A DNA stretch of 64,000 bases from CBDHFF01 sp965262395 (lineage in GTDB: Bacteria > Pseudomonadota > Alphaproteobacteria > Rickettsiales > Anaplasmataceae): positions 124,001-188,000 of the forward strand of contig OZ253531.1 of assembly GCA_965262395.1 (NCBI GenBank). Reading direction: 5' to 3'. Made by a program: the position numbers and the translations under genes. Shown here one piece after another: positions 20,562-31,300 of the stretch. Under the pieces are notes generated by a model, which was given only the letters and a program-made list of their open reading frames with translations, was not told the DNA's origin and did no database searches. Numbering within the stretch: position 1 is the first letter of the stretch; the number at the start of each line of letters is the position of its first letter.

Positions 20562-20800
20562 AGAGATGCTTAATTTAATAGAAGATCCGTATAATTTATT
20601 GAGTGAATTATTTATAGAAAAATCAGGTGATGGGTATATAAAGGTAGTAGTGATGATTTCAAATAAAGGTAGTAATGATGATTTCAAGTAAAGGTAGTGG
20701 TGATGATTGCAGATAAAGAGATGCTTAATTTAATAGAAGATCCGTATAATTTATTGAGTGAATTATTTATAGAAAAATCAGGTGATGGGTATATGAAGGA
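20525..20800 (+). repeat. ~150-bp tandem duplication across a gene junction
   Basis: The last bases of the helicase remnant plus the first ~90 bp of the following small gene (GATGATTGCAGATAAAGAG onward) occur twice, with short GGTAGTAGTGATGATTTCA units between them. The first copy of the small gene is cut off by this event. Confidence 0.85.
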
Positions 20801-20921
20801 TGGTTTGCAAGCAGAGATTAGCTATTCTAATATTCGCTACACAAGGGCTATAATTAAGCACTCCGCAGATAATGTTTGGTTACATAAGATGTTTTGTAGA
20901 AATAGGAGTTTTCATGGATAA
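20703..20921 (+). CDS. Small unknown protein downstream of the helicase
   Basis: 72 aa, acidic at the start (MIADKEMLNLIEDPYNLLSE). The motif DPYNLLSE is echoed by DPHGLLSD in the next gene. The ancestral start overlapped the helicase 3' end, which suggests translational coupling in one operon. It overlaps the following gene by 8 bp. No family recognised. Confidence 0.5.
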   Translation: MIADKEMLNLIEDPYNLLSELFIEKSGDGYMKDGLQAEISYSNIRYTRAIIKHSADNVWLHKMFCRNRSFHG

Positions 20922-21033
20922 AGATGAAGATTTCTTGAGTAAAATTAATGATCCACACGGTTTATTAAGCGATAATCAGCAATATGAAATGTTCATGCCT
21001 AACAATGTTGGGTTTAATGATAAAATTCAATAA
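20914..21033 (+). CDS. 39-aa protein, overlapping operon partner
   Basis: Begins with ATG overlapping the TAA of the previous gene (ATGGATAA) and has a good AGGAG at 20,904-20,908, five bases upstream. It encodes MDKDEDFLSKINDPHGLLSD and ends at TAA 21,031-21,033. The shared DP-x-x-LLS motif suggests it is a diverged or truncated paralog of the preceding small gene. Function unknown. Confidence 0.5.
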   Translation: MDKDEDFLSKINDPHGLLSDNQQYEMFMPNNVGFNDKIQ

Positions 21034-21079
21034 TATTAAAGAAACAAAGCATAGTCTATTCATGTCTGGCAATGAGCAT

Positions 21080-21175
21080 CATCTGTTTGTCAGCGCACTT
21101 CTCTGAATCTAAGACAACGTACGCTCATCTGTTTGTCAGCGCACTTCTTTGAATCTAAGACAACGTACGCTCATT
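21080..21175 (+). repeat. 46-bp tandem repeat, 2 copies
   Basis: Two copies of ATCTGTTTGTCAGCGCACTT...ACGTACGCTC, starting 21,081 and 21,127, followed by a T-run. Position between convergent genes is compatible with a termination role, but I see no hairpin. Confidence 0.7.
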
Positions 21176-21288
21176 TTTTATTAGAGTATATGTAATTCAT
21201 CAAAGACAGGTTGTAGAAAAAAATCAAGTGTTCTATTTTATGTTTTAATCTATCTTCGTTAGTATATTATATCCTGTAGGCACATAGG

Positions 21289-23838
21289 TTATGATTCTTG
21301 CATATCACCAGCTAATGAGGGAGAATCCAAAGTAGGCAAAACTAGTAGTTCCGTTGGTGGTGTGCAGTTCTTCAGCGTTGCTACAGGGCGTGCTGTGTCC
21401 ATCAGTTTCATTTTTTCTCGTCCTTCATATATTTCTGTTGCATGGGGAGATTCTAATAATTCTATAGGAATCTTACAATCTATCTTTTGATATATATCAA
21501 TTATTTGGTTTATTATTATTGGGATCAACTCTATTTGATATAATACAATAATATTGCAGAGGAATATTGTTGCGACAGCTTCTTTCTCATCATTCTCAAT
21601 TGTCGCCCGTTGCCTGAAATACCTTAGATCCTTTTTACATAATGTAACTATTCTCCTCAAACTTTCTGCTATCGGAATGCCTTCAGTTAACTTGAGTATT
21701 GCAGAAAATTGATCCGAAAGAGCACGAAACGAGACTGCAGTATTAAGTCCATAAGTGGGTAAACAATAATGACCCCGCTTATATTCTTCGATGTAGCCAC
21801 ACATTCCCAGAATGGTAGAGCGCAACTTTGTTTTCCCTTCTATATTAGAAGCGTATTGAAATACGAGCTGAGTTAAAGAGGTATTCTGCTGAAGAGCAAC
21901 CTGATTACTCTCCATTATGTCTGTAATGCAACTTATACAAGACGCAGTGACATCAAGAAGAGGGAGCCTATATGGAACTTCTTCTACTCCGCTAAAATAA
22001 TTTCTAAACCTATCTCTCCAGTAGGCTTTGGGAGGTAATTTGCTCTTATATAGAGAATGCCATTGACGGATTAATTCTTTATTCATCAGCTTACCTTCAG
22101 CAACTTGAACTACCTCTTGATCTTCTTGATACATAAGTAATATTTTCTTCAATAAAGATGGTATCAAATATTTGTCTACTAAGAATAAAACTTGGATCGA
22201 CGATGCCAAGCTTTCTGGAATCGAGAAATCCTGATGATTAATATAAAATATGACACGATGTATGATTTTCTTAATTATTTTTATAACTCCTTTTGCTACT
22301 TCAAAAAATTCTTGATCTGATTTTGATGTTTGTTTAGAATCGTCTTCCGCTATATCAGTGATTTGTTTTATAAGTACGAAGGTTTTCTGAATCATGATGA
22401 TATTTTTTTCTATATATAGTTTTCCCTCAGGAGAGCAGGCAAGTTCCTGCCGAGAATCTACTCCACACATTGACAAGAAAGCCAACACTGCATTATAGCA
22501 GATATCATCTTGATCGCCAATATTTACGCTTTCTTGCTCTATTATATATTTAAGGAGTATTAAATACTGAGCCTGGCTTCCTTGTAGTTGCGTTATCATT
22601 CCGCCAGGTTTGGTTAAATACTGAGCCTGGCTTTCTTGGCGTTTTTCCGTACTCTTTGCAGAGTTAAGGTCGGCAGCAGGCAATGTAGAGCAGCCTGCGG
22701 CGGTTTCTGATACAGGCTGGGGCAAGGGCTTGTCAGTCTTCATGCGTTTTGAATTACTTACCTCTTCATCACCATAAGCTTTGCGTTTCCGTGGGTTAGA
22801 ACCATTGGCCTGTTCTTCTTGGCGTTTTTCCGTACTCTTTGCAGAGTTAAGGTCGGCAGCAGGCAATGTAGAACTTTCTGAGCCTGGGGACGCTTCTGAT
22901 TCGGTAATTTCTGGTACATCTGCCATTTTTCCTGAAGCAAGCCATGGGGAGTCATCATCATCAGAGTCATCATCATCATTAGAATAATTAGATGCATCTG
23001 CATATGGGATAGGTAGTATGCTGCCATCTATAAACAAACCATCTTCGTGACTATCATCCTGCTGCTGGAACAATCTTTCTGAGCCTGGGGACGCTTCTGA
23101 TTCGGTAATTTCTGGTACATCTGCCATTTTTCCTGAAGTAAGCCATGGGGAGTCATCATCATCAGAGTCATCATCATCATTAGAATAATTAGATGCATCT
23201 GCATCTGGGATAGGTAGTATGCTGCCATCTCTAAACAAACCACCTTCGTGACTATCATCCTGCTGCTGGAACAATCTTTCTGAGCCTGGGGACGCTTCTG
23301 ATGCTGTAACTCTTGATTGAGTAGCATTAAGTATCCCTGGTGACATTATTATACCGTCTTCAACATCATACGTAGAAGCTGTGTTATCGTGCCTTAAGTT
23401 TCCTGAAATTATTATTTGACATTTACTAACCTCCATTGCTCCAAATTCCTTTGTTTCAGGAGTTATTTCTGTCATTATAGCTGTTATTTTGACTGGCCTT
23501 AATATTGTCGCACTGTCTTCTCCCTCTATATTTCCTGTTATCTCTAATAGTAAATTATTAGACCCCAAATGCTTGGAGATTGTATCATCTTTGATGATTG
23601 CAGCACTTCTAGAAGATATGGTTGTACCGCATATACTGCCTTCTATCTCCATGTCGAGAGAGTCATCATATCCGTTGCCAAACATCATTATGTGTATTGT
23701 TACTGACTCCACCTTGTCTTTTGTTGTTGATTCCACCTTGTCTTCTGTTGTTGGCTCCACCTTGTTCTTGTCTTCTCTTACCACCATAAACACATTCACA
23801 CTGGGCTTACCTCTTAATAAACATTCAATATGATTCAT
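21289..23838 (-). CDS. Large NLS-bearing paralog B, candidate effector
   Basis: 849 aa from ATG 23,838, chosen because GGAGGA sits six bases upstream; an in-frame ATG at 23,871 overlaps the promoter and is unlikely. Residues 1-165 are the shared beta-rich domain (LDMEIEGSICG, LLLEITGNIEG, CQIIISGNLRHD). Residues ~183-320 contain a 67-aa unit repeated twice plus part of a third (SEASPGSERLFQQQDDSHE, acidic run NDDDDSDDDDSPW). A textbook bipartite basic motif, RKRK-AYGDEEVSNS-KRMK, follows at about 348-366. The helical C-terminal half has modules YLIPSLLKKILLMY (+ strand 22,125-22,185) and ELIPIIINQIIDIY (21,487-21,540). No export signal or membrane segment. Convergent to the helicase remnant. 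Confidence 0.75.
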   Translation of the reverse strand: MNHIECLLRGKPSVNVFMVVREDKNKVEPTTEDKVESTTKDKVESVTIHIMMFGNGYDDSLDMEIEGSICGTTISSRSAAIIKDDTISKHLGSNNLLLEITGNIEGEDSATILRPVKITAIMTEITPETKEFGAMEVSKCQIIISGNLRHDNTASTYDVEDGIIMSPGILNATQSRVTASEASPGSERLFQQQDDSHEGGLFRDGSILPIPDADASNYSNDDDDSDDDDSPWLTSGKMADVPEITESEASPGSERLFQQQDDSHEDGLFIDGSILPIPYADASNYSNDDDDSDDDDSPWLASGKMADVPEITESEASPGSESSTLPAADLNSAKSTEKRQEEQANGSNPRKRKAYGDEEVSNSKRMKTDKPLPQPVSETAAGCSTLPAADLNSAKSTEKRQESQAQYLTKPGGMITQLQGSQAQYLILLKYIIEQESVNIGDQDDICYNAVLAFLSMCGVDSRQELACSPEGKLYIEKNIIMIQKTFVLIKQITDIAEDDSKQTSKSDQEFFEVAKGVIKIIKKIIHRVIFYINHQDFSIPESLASSIQVLFLVDKYLIPSLLKKILLMYQEDQEVVQVAEGKLMNKELIRQWHSLYKSKLPPKAYWRDRFRNYFSGVEEVPYRLPLLDVTASCISCITDIMESNQVALQQNTSLTQLVFQYASNIEGKTKLRSTILGMCGYIEEYKRGHYCLPTYGLNTAVSFRALSDQFSAILKLTEGIPIAESLRRIVTLCKKDLRYFRQRATIENDEKEAVATIFLCNIIVLYQIELIPIIINQIIDIYQKIDCKIPIELLESPHATEIYEGREKMKLMDTARPVATLKNCTPPTELLVLPTLDSPSLAGDMQES

Positions 23839-23876
23839 TATCTTTCCTCCCATACAGAAGCTTTCTATCATCTAAT

Positions 23877-23905
23877 ATTATAATATTAATTTTTTAATTC
23901 TACAA
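23877..23905 (-). promoter_or_regulatory. Family promoter, gene B
   Basis: On the minus strand TTGTAG (23,905-23,900), 17 bp, TATAAT (23,882-23,877). Confidence 0.8.
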
Positions 23906-24082
23906 CCCAGGTTACGCTGAAAGTTAAATTGTTAATTATTATTCTTTGTTTTCAATCTAAAAATTTCTGTCCTGAGAGCTATCAAAAGGAGGTGGGTCTG
24001 GCGGATGGTATCTGTTGTTATTTGCATCAGTATTTATAACTGTTTTACCCGTTATTTCTTTCAAATACTCATCTTCCAATCT

Positions 24083-27000
24083 TTAGGCCGTGTAACAGAG
24101 GGCAGCTGCTCTGGGTTCTCCTAGCTCTTCTTGGATTTGTTCACAGCCAGCTTCATCCAACTCACCAGGAGCCTTAGATTTAGGCAGAAGCAAAATATAT
24201 AATGCCTCCACCCCTTCCTCCTTTGTTATAGTTCCTTGATCTAACAACTCTTTCTCTTTGGCATCCATTGCCCCTACTGTCTGGAGGCAAGTTTGTACAT
24301 CCAAAGAATGTAATTGATCGATGAATTCTTCCAACCAAGAAAATCTTATTAACTTAGCCTTTGGTCGTGCATCAAACCCAGGCGTATCTTCTGAATTTAG
24401 ATGCTTAAGTTTAGTGCAGGTATTTTTCAGTATAAATATCATTCCATGCCCCGTGGCACCCTTCATTCTCTCTTTACTACTAACATGGAGCGCAACCAGG
24501 AGTATTAATTTTAAGAACCTTCCACTACGTATGAGACTCTTCTGATCGTCGAGATTATCACCAACTAAAGTATCTAAAATAGTTATTCCTTCGTTATTGA
24601 TATTCGTTATTAACTCTTGTATTTTATTTTTCATTGTAGGTATCAGAGAGCTATTATGTTTCTGTATCCTACACAGTATCTCCATGATACTACTATGGCA
24701 TCCAGGGTTACTAGGCTTTCGTGCTAAGTTAATAAATGCGAGCTTAAGACTATGAAATTTAGATGCTGATTTTTGTGCCTCAAGACGAATTGCTTTTATT
24801 ACCTTTGCCCAAATATCATTGGCATGTATGCTTTCTTGTGATGCATACTTACCCAAGACATACATTCGCATCATTACAAAACATTTGGATAGTATAGCGA
24901 GTAGATATCTACTATTAGTATAATTCTTTTCTATATTTTTTATATCTTGTATAGATTCTATACCCTGTGTGGCACTCATACCCTTTATACATTTTATATC
25001 TGCTTGATTATCAAGGTATGTTTCCCATAATTGCTTGCCAAGGATATGTTCTTCCTGCTTTATATCTTTCTGTTGTTCCCTAAGCGCAAAGTCTGTTTTT
25101 GTACCTACAGTGCGATTAACTCCCATGTGCATTCCTGTTTTTGATAGTGAGCATTGAGTAGCGCTCCTCATAGCTGCTGCGGGATTTTTTGATGATTTTT
25201 GTGCTATAAAAAACGGGTTCGAGACTAACTTCTGCAATGCCGCAAATGGATATGTCATCAAGAGGAATGAATCTGCGTATGTATCGTCATCGTCTATTAA
25301 AGACGGACCTTCGTCTTCTTCTAAGTATCGTTCATGCATTTCCTTTGATACCTTCTCTTGATACTCATTTGCAAGTGTCTCCCATGCCCTTAATATATCA
25401 TTCATATAGTTGTTCTTTGCTTTATTGTAGTCCGTTCTTGACAGATTCTTAGGACTCATATTACCTATTACACCTCTCATTGTATGTTGATTCGTATGTG
25501 GATTCACCACGTTATGGTTAATAGGTGAAAAAAGATCCTTTACAGTAATATGGTGAGCTTTGTTTATAGCATCATTATATATTGTTACTATCCTTTCTAG
25601 TATTGCTGGTATGAAAAATTTATTTGCTAGTCTTATCTTTATCCTTATAGCCCTGGTATAATATATCTCTGATTCCTTCAGCCTATCTTTGGATCTTTGA
25701 ATGAAACACTTGAATACATCTATAATTCTATTTAGTTTCTCTTCGATATCGTTTATCTCAACTATGTTGATTGGCAAGGCTTTGTGCTGTGTAGATAAAT
25801 CACTTATCACACTCAATATTGTGTGTATTAGCCTCAATTGTACCATCAGTATATGACATTGCTTTCTACGGTAATTCACTTGTGCTGATTTTTCATCGTC
25901 TTGTTTTATGTGCAGCATCAGAGCCTGCAAGACAGATTCATCACAGTATTCAAGCATGCAAAGCATGGTCGCATCTATTTTTAGCTCTTTAGGTTCAACG
26001 ACTACAGCGCGTCTCATGCGCCTACGCTTTTGCACTGGTTCATTTGCAACCATATTATCATCCATGAGGCTATTGCCATCCTCAACTGATTCTAATTCCA
26101 TATTTTGATGTTTTTTATGCTTAGATATAACTTCAGATTGTATCCCTGCATCATACTCGGCCCCGACTATCCCAGGCCTTGGGGCTAATCTTGGTTCTGT
26201 GAAAGTTGCATCAAGACGTGGACGTTTCGGGGGTGGAGTGTCGATATCTTGATGAGGTCCTGACCATGGGGACAGATGAGGCTGTGGGGGAAGATACTGA
26301 GTGGGATTCATTTCCCTTTCTAAGGCAGCGAAGCTACCTAGAGGATATATTGGCTGTGGGGGAAGATACTGAGCGGCACTATTACCTTCATTTGTAAAAG
26401 AGGGGCCTGAAATGGTCTGACTTGGAGTTAAGGCAGCACTGGTACATGCAAACTGTGTTGGCGGTAGGGGAAGATACTGAGCGGCACTATTACCTTCATT
26501 TGTAAAAGAGGGGCCTGAAATGGTCTGACTTGGCGTTAAGGCGGCACGGCTATCTGGAGGATATGTTGGCGGTAGGGGTGAAGGGCAAAAGGTATCTATC
26601 TCCATTTCTAAGGCAGCACGGCTATCTGGAGGATATGTTGGCGGTAGGGGTGAAGGGCGAGCGGCATCTATTGCCATTTCTAAGGCAGCGAGGCTACCTA
26701 GAGGATATATTGGCTGTGGGGGACGATACTGAGTGGGATTCATTGCGCTCTTTGCGCTCTCTAGCTCTTGGTCTTTGAGCTCTATATCTTGGACTATGCT
26801 TTGAGTTTCTACGTTCTCTATATATACTGTACGATCCCTAATATGCCCAGAGTCCCTGATGTTAACCCCTGTATCAATAGTACACACAGTTTGATACTGT
26901 GTATTGTTAACAATAGGGCATCCACAGTCAATCTCTATAGTATGCGCACCCTCTTTTTCATGCACTGTTATTCCGCATGCTATACGTACGGCACCGTCTA

Positions 27001-27421
27001 GTTCTGTAATTATTCCTGTGAATGCACTATTATAGTCACACGTATTATCAAGACATTCCAATAATTGTTCTTCACTACTATAATGTCCTGGATTATAATT
27101 AAGGCCTCTCCCATTTATAAAGTCTCTCCCATTTATTGCGCTACCCGCCTGCACAGTCCCCGTCATATAAAAGAAGGCATATTTGCCTGTAACTCCTTGA
27201 TCAACAATCCTTATGAATATTTTTATTTTCTTTTCCGCATGCAATAGAATGAAATACCCTGACGCCTGATACCCTGACGCCCGATGCCCTGACGCCTGAT
27301 ACCCTGACGCCTGATACCCTGACGCCTGATACCCTGACGCCCTGATGACGCCTGATACCCTGACGCCTGATACCCTGACGCCCCCTGATCTCCTTGTCCA
27401 ACACTGTCCATTATTCACCAC
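24083..27421 (-). CDS. Large NLS-bearing paralog C, repeat-switched start
   Basis: 1112 codons from GTG 27,421. An ATG at 27,411 has the better-placed ribosome binding site (AGGTGG) and reads MDSVGQGDQG followed by ASGYQ repeats, but one short repeat unit throws it out of frame; the GTG frame reaches the same ASGYQ phase after that unit. The beta-rich domain follows (KIKIFIRIVDQGVTGKY, FTGIITELDG). The middle is Pro/Ala-rich with ~30-aa repeats (LPPTYPPDSRAALEMEID), ending in PPPKRPRLDATFTEPRL (+ strand about 26,180-26,235), and a second basic run QKRRRMRR follows. The helical half carries FFIPAILERIVTIYN (25,580-25,625) and a weaker LIPTMKNKIQEL. Divergent from gene D across an integrase remnant. 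It may be phase-variable. Confidence 0.7.
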   Translation of the reverse strand: MVNNGQCWTRRSGGVRVSGVRVSGVIRASGYQASGYQASGYQASGHRASGYQASGYFILLHAEKKIKIFIRIVDQGVTGKYAFFYMTGTVQAGSAINGRDFINGRGLNYNPGHYSSEEQLLECLDNTCDYNSAFTGIITELDGAVRIACGITVHEKEGAHTIEIDCGCPIVNNTQYQTVCTIDTGVNIRDSGHIRDRTVYIENVETQSIVQDIELKDQELESAKSAMNPTQYRPPQPIYPLGSLAALEMAIDAARPSPLPPTYPPDSRAALEMEIDTFCPSPLPPTYPPDSRAALTPSQTISGPSFTNEGNSAAQYLPLPPTQFACTSAALTPSQTISGPSFTNEGNSAAQYLPPQPIYPLGSFAALEREMNPTQYLPPQPHLSPWSGPHQDIDTPPPKRPRLDATFTEPRLAPRPGIVGAEYDAGIQSEVISKHKKHQNMELESVEDGNSLMDDNMVANEPVQKRRRMRRAVVVEPKELKIDATMLCMLEYCDESVLQALMLHIKQDDEKSAQVNYRRKQCHILMVQLRLIHTILSVISDLSTQHKALPINIVEINDIEEKLNRIIDVFKCFIQRSKDRLKESEIYYTRAIRIKIRLANKFFIPAILERIVTIYNDAINKAHHITVKDLFSPINHNVVNPHTNQHTMRGVIGNMSPKNLSRTDYNKAKNNYMNDILRAWETLANEYQEKVSKEMHERYLEEDEGPSLIDDDDTYADSFLLMTYPFAALQKLVSNPFFIAQKSSKNPAAAMRSATQCSLSKTGMHMGVNRTVGTKTDFALREQQKDIKQEEHILGKQLWETYLDNQADIKCIKGMSATQGIESIQDIKNIEKNYTNSRYLLAILSKCFVMMRMYVLGKYASQESIHANDIWAKVIKAIRLEAQKSASKFHSLKLAFINLARKPSNPGCHSSIMEILCRIQKHNSSLIPTMKNKIQELITNINNEGITILDTLVGDNLDDQKSLIRSGRFLKLILLVALHVSSKERMKGATGHGMIFILKNTCTKLKHLNSEDTPGFDARPKAKLIRFSWLEEFIDQLHSLDVQTCLQTVGAMDAKEKELLDQGTITKEEGVEALYILLLPKSKAPGELDEAGCEQIQEELGEPRAAALCYTA
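27254..27384 (-). repeat. 15-bp array encoding ASGYQ, with one short unit
   Basis: About eight units of GCGTCAGGGTATCAG (minus strand) at the 5' end of gene C. One unit at about 27,336-27,350 is four bases short and one differs (HRASG). The short unit changes the frame. Confidence 0.9.
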
Positions 27422-27443
27422 CTAATGAATTCTATAGTTATAT

Positions 27444-27472
27444 ATTATAATACAAATGCATGAATTTTACAA
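27444..27472 (-). promoter_or_regulatory. Family promoter, gene C
   Basis: Minus strand TTGTAA (27,472-27,467), 17 bp, TATAAT (27,449-27,444). Almost identical over ~50 bp to the promoter of gene D in opposite orientation. Confidence 0.85.
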
Positions 27473-27863
27473 TTAAGTTAAGTTATTACCATAGATGGCA
27501 TATCAATAATTGCTTAATTATTTTAGTTAAAATGAAAAGTAACTATCATCACGATATCATAGCTAATGAATTGTCTCAAATTACAAAAGATGACTAGCAT
27601 CCAGCCGCCGATCTGATGAATAATGCACCGCTGCTGTTAAATGAACAGGAGGAGTTATTTGAGCTTATGGTTATCTAGATAATGATTAAATGAGCTCATC
27701 AAAAATTACTTGATTTCATGAATTATTCCAAAAGTGCCATTCTAGCACTGTACTCTTATAAAATGCATCCAACATTGAAATTGTGCGCTTCGGCTGATGC
27801 AGGCAATGATATCGTGTCAAAAAATATCTATCAGCTCTTCTTATGTGCCCACTAGATTCTGGA

Positions 27864-28222
27864 CTAAAATATGTTGCTATCCACTTTGATACGGATCTTT
27901 AGATTACATATCAGTTTTCCGATAATATAGCTGTTGGCTCCTAATGATTCTTGATAAGAATCTAAGGTGCGTCTTAAGTCATGTATTCTCAAATCTTTAA
28001 TTTCTGCTACTTTTAGGATTCTTTTCCACGAGCGCTTTGAATCCATAATACACCCTGTTTGCTCATAACTAGGAAATACATATTTCCCCCCATTAACAAT
28101 AGTAGATTTTGCCTGTCACTCAAGGCACGAGACTTAAATTCTATCAAGGTAGCTTGCAATTTATATTCATTTTGTAATTTCTTCAGAATAGACACAGCAT
28201 GAGGAGATAGCACAACTTCCAT
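27864..28222 (-). pseudogene. Tyrosine recombinase C-terminal remnant
   Basis: Catalytic-domain fragment of an integrase different from the one in the inverted repeats. It opens with MEVVLSPHAVSILKKLQ, typical of P4-type integrases, then in another frame VFPSYEQTG and SKRSWKRILKVAEIKDL, followed by RIHDLRRTLDSYQESLG (the H-x-x-R box) and YIIGK. The LGH box and nucleophilic Tyr are lost. At least one frameshift lies near 28,050-28,090. It sits between two divergent family promoters. The remaining intergenic DNA (27,473-27,863) shows nothing recognisable. Confidence 0.8.
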
Positions 28223-28315
28223 CTACTCTTTGCCCTTACTTTCACTTGCTACAATTAGTTAAATCCCATGTTCTCAATCTGTTGATATGTTTTTTGTATT
28301 AACAATTTAACTTAA

Positions 28316-28344
28316 TTGTAAAATTCAGGCATTTGTATTATAAT
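28316..28344 (+). promoter_or_regulatory. Family promoter, gene D
   Basis: TTGTAA at 28,316-28,321, 17 bp, TATAAT at 28,339-28,344. Confidence 0.85.
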
Positions 28345-28366
28345 ATATAACTATAGACCTCATCAG

Positions 28367-31300
28367 ATGGTGAATAATGATTATGGAATTTGTGAGAGAG
28401 TAGGTAATATGAATTGCACTGTATCAGGGAAGCTCAGTTTATCTGGTGAGGTAAAGAAGAGTGTAGAAATATTCGTAGATGTTAATGATCAAAATATGGG
28501 AGGACTAGTGAAAAAACTCTATATCCAGGGAGATATAGAGAGTGATGGAACAACAATAGCGGTCAAGAAATCTGATTGCAAGACAGACGCTCATATTGAT
28601 CAAAGTGATTTCTGTTGTAACGTATTTCTCAGCGGTCTCCATGATGCTCAATTAGTAGGAGATGCAAACTGTATGGGCAATGGTGTACGTATAAGCATAC
28701 TAGGAACAATTAAGCTCCAGAATAGTGACGCAGAGTATACTGTGCATGTCCATGAGGCTTCTATAGCAATGACAAGCACTGCGTATGTATACAATTTTAG
28801 CACAAGCATGACATTAGTCATTGGTGGCGACGTTCTTCAAAATACTATGGATCCAGAACCATGTGCATCCTCTGAAGATGAAGGGATGCATGAGCTATTG
28901 AGCAATAATACCTCAGATCCTCAGTCTTTTTGTAACATGCTAACGAATATATTTCCAGAGTCATTGTTGTGTTTTCCAGAGGATGATAGTGATCAATCCG
29001 ATTCTAAAATATCCGAACAGGATTCCTCATGTCCTGATATTTTATTAGCATTATATTATCCATATGATCTGACAATGAATCAGGTGACTCCTCCATTGAA
29101 CAGTGACCCTACAGGAGATAACAGCAGTCAATCTACTGTGGATTTAGACCTATCTTTACAATCTGCAAGTGAGAACGATGATGCAGCGTTAACGTCAGAA
29201 GATTATATTGTATTGAACCATGGTGAGGAGCGACTAGAGAGCAGTAAATCCAGACAGGAACTCCCCCAACAGCCTGTAGTTACTTCAGATTTTATATTTT
29301 ATGACAAGGCATTAGAATTATTTGGTGCAGATGAGGTTCAATCCACTGATGATGATGAATCTCTAGGTAATATATCTCCCGGACCCCAGTTACAGTCTAA
29401 AAAAGTAGATGATAATCCTCACAACATTGCGGAGCCTAGTAGTGTTTCTGTTACTGCAGACTCAGAATACATCAATACTCCATCTCCGAAGCGTCCATGT
29501 CTTGATACAACATCTACAGAATCAAGATTAACTTCAGAGCCTAGACCAGCCATGTCTAAGCATCACAATGGAAGTTCAATATCAACTGAAGACCAGTATA
29601 AGACAGACAGACCTGTACGTAGAAAGCGCAAAAATGAGGCAAGAGGAGTTATGCCGAAGGATCTCGACAACTTCTTTCTCCCGCATAAGATTGCTAAATA
29701 CTGCGACTTACCCAAAGAATCTCTTAAGGATTTGTTAAGAAGCTCAACAGACGAGCAGTTAAATTTTTACTATTTGGCTCAAGCCACTATGTGTATCAAG
29801 CAATTGAAGATAATAGCAGTAATAGTAAAAGCATTGCAGGTTACAATTACGGGTGAGGGAATCCTTCTTATCGATTGTAAAAAGAATCCAGACATTTTGT
29901 TTAACAAAGAAAGAGCATTAATTCATGATATCCAAAATTCACTCTGGAGAGTCTTAAATCGTTCAATGGATAAAAAAGAAACATCCCTTGCTATTATGAA
30001 TACGACGAAAAAGTCCCTAGAATTAACACCTGCTATCTGCATACCAAAGATACTACAATACATAGTAAAAGAATTTAATAATTTTGTAGAAAAAAATCCT
30101 ATGAAAAGATTGCCCGCTATTACTGTAGATGATCTGCTCTTACCGTTTTCATACAACAAACATAACCGTAAGATTCTAGGAAACAAAGCAATAGAAAAAA
30201 TGGTGAATAATAGTAATGATTCTGTAAAAGGTAAATTAATTAAAGCAATATCTCCGATACAAGGTATGTGGCAAGAGCTGCGAGAGACTGATACAGGTAT
30301 GGCTGAAATAGAGCTTCTAATAAGACGCACGAAGAACTTAGATGCACCAGAGTCAGTATTCCCTCAAGACAGTGCTGTTGACACAGAAGAGTGTGCGCTC
30401 CCTATGGAAGGCTCATCTACTGCATGGAGGGAAGAAGTTCAGATTCCTAAAGGTGAAGGATCAACTAGTGCAGCACTGCCATCTCCAGAGCTCACAAACA
30501 TGGAAACAACAATGATTCCTTTTATCGCGGGCAACAAAACAGAGTCAGGATCTGCGAATATCATCGGTAAGCACTCAAAATCACGAATCAGTACTTCAAT
30601 GAAGAGTGGCATAGGGCAGAAACGTAGCAGGCACACTCAAGCATTAGAGCCAGCTAAAAGAAAAGCCATGTGCTACCAAGATGATCTAGTATATGGATGT
30701 ACACCAGATCATTCTTTGAGACCCCTGCTGGAATCATCGTTCTTGGCACTTGTACAAGACACTAAAGGAGATTGTTATTCGTCATTAGCAGTGCCTAATA
30801 CAATATTAGAATCCTTATTAGCAGTGCCTAATACAATATTAGAATCCTTATTTTCACAGTTAACGCTAGAAGAATACATTGGTAAAGCAGTAGGATTACT
30901 CATTAACCCTGAACTACAAGCATTGATGAATCCCCAATGCTTTAGTATAGACTACTACCCTATTGATCGCGCCTATATGTCTAAATTGAAAAAATATCTC
31001 TCCGAATATCTTCTTCCATTATTGAATGATACAAATAAACACAAAAGTAATTTAGAAAGATGTCTAGGTTGCCAGAGATCTTTCATGTATGCCATCAAGG
31101 ACAAACCAAGCATATGGCTGTTTTATCAGCAAAAATCTGAATTGGAAGAGAGATTAATGAGCATAAGATCAATAGCTCAAAGGATTAAATCTCTCCTGGA
31201 CAACGCAACTCCCATCGGAACTATAGACAACGCAACTCCCATCGGAACTATGAACAATATCATTGATATTTTAGGGCTTTGTAGATCTAGATGTTTACAA

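Noticed and set aside
22758..23327. Alternative-frame ORFs rich in Met in gene B
   Set aside because: Their M-runs come from GAT repeats of the Asp-rich region read in another frame.
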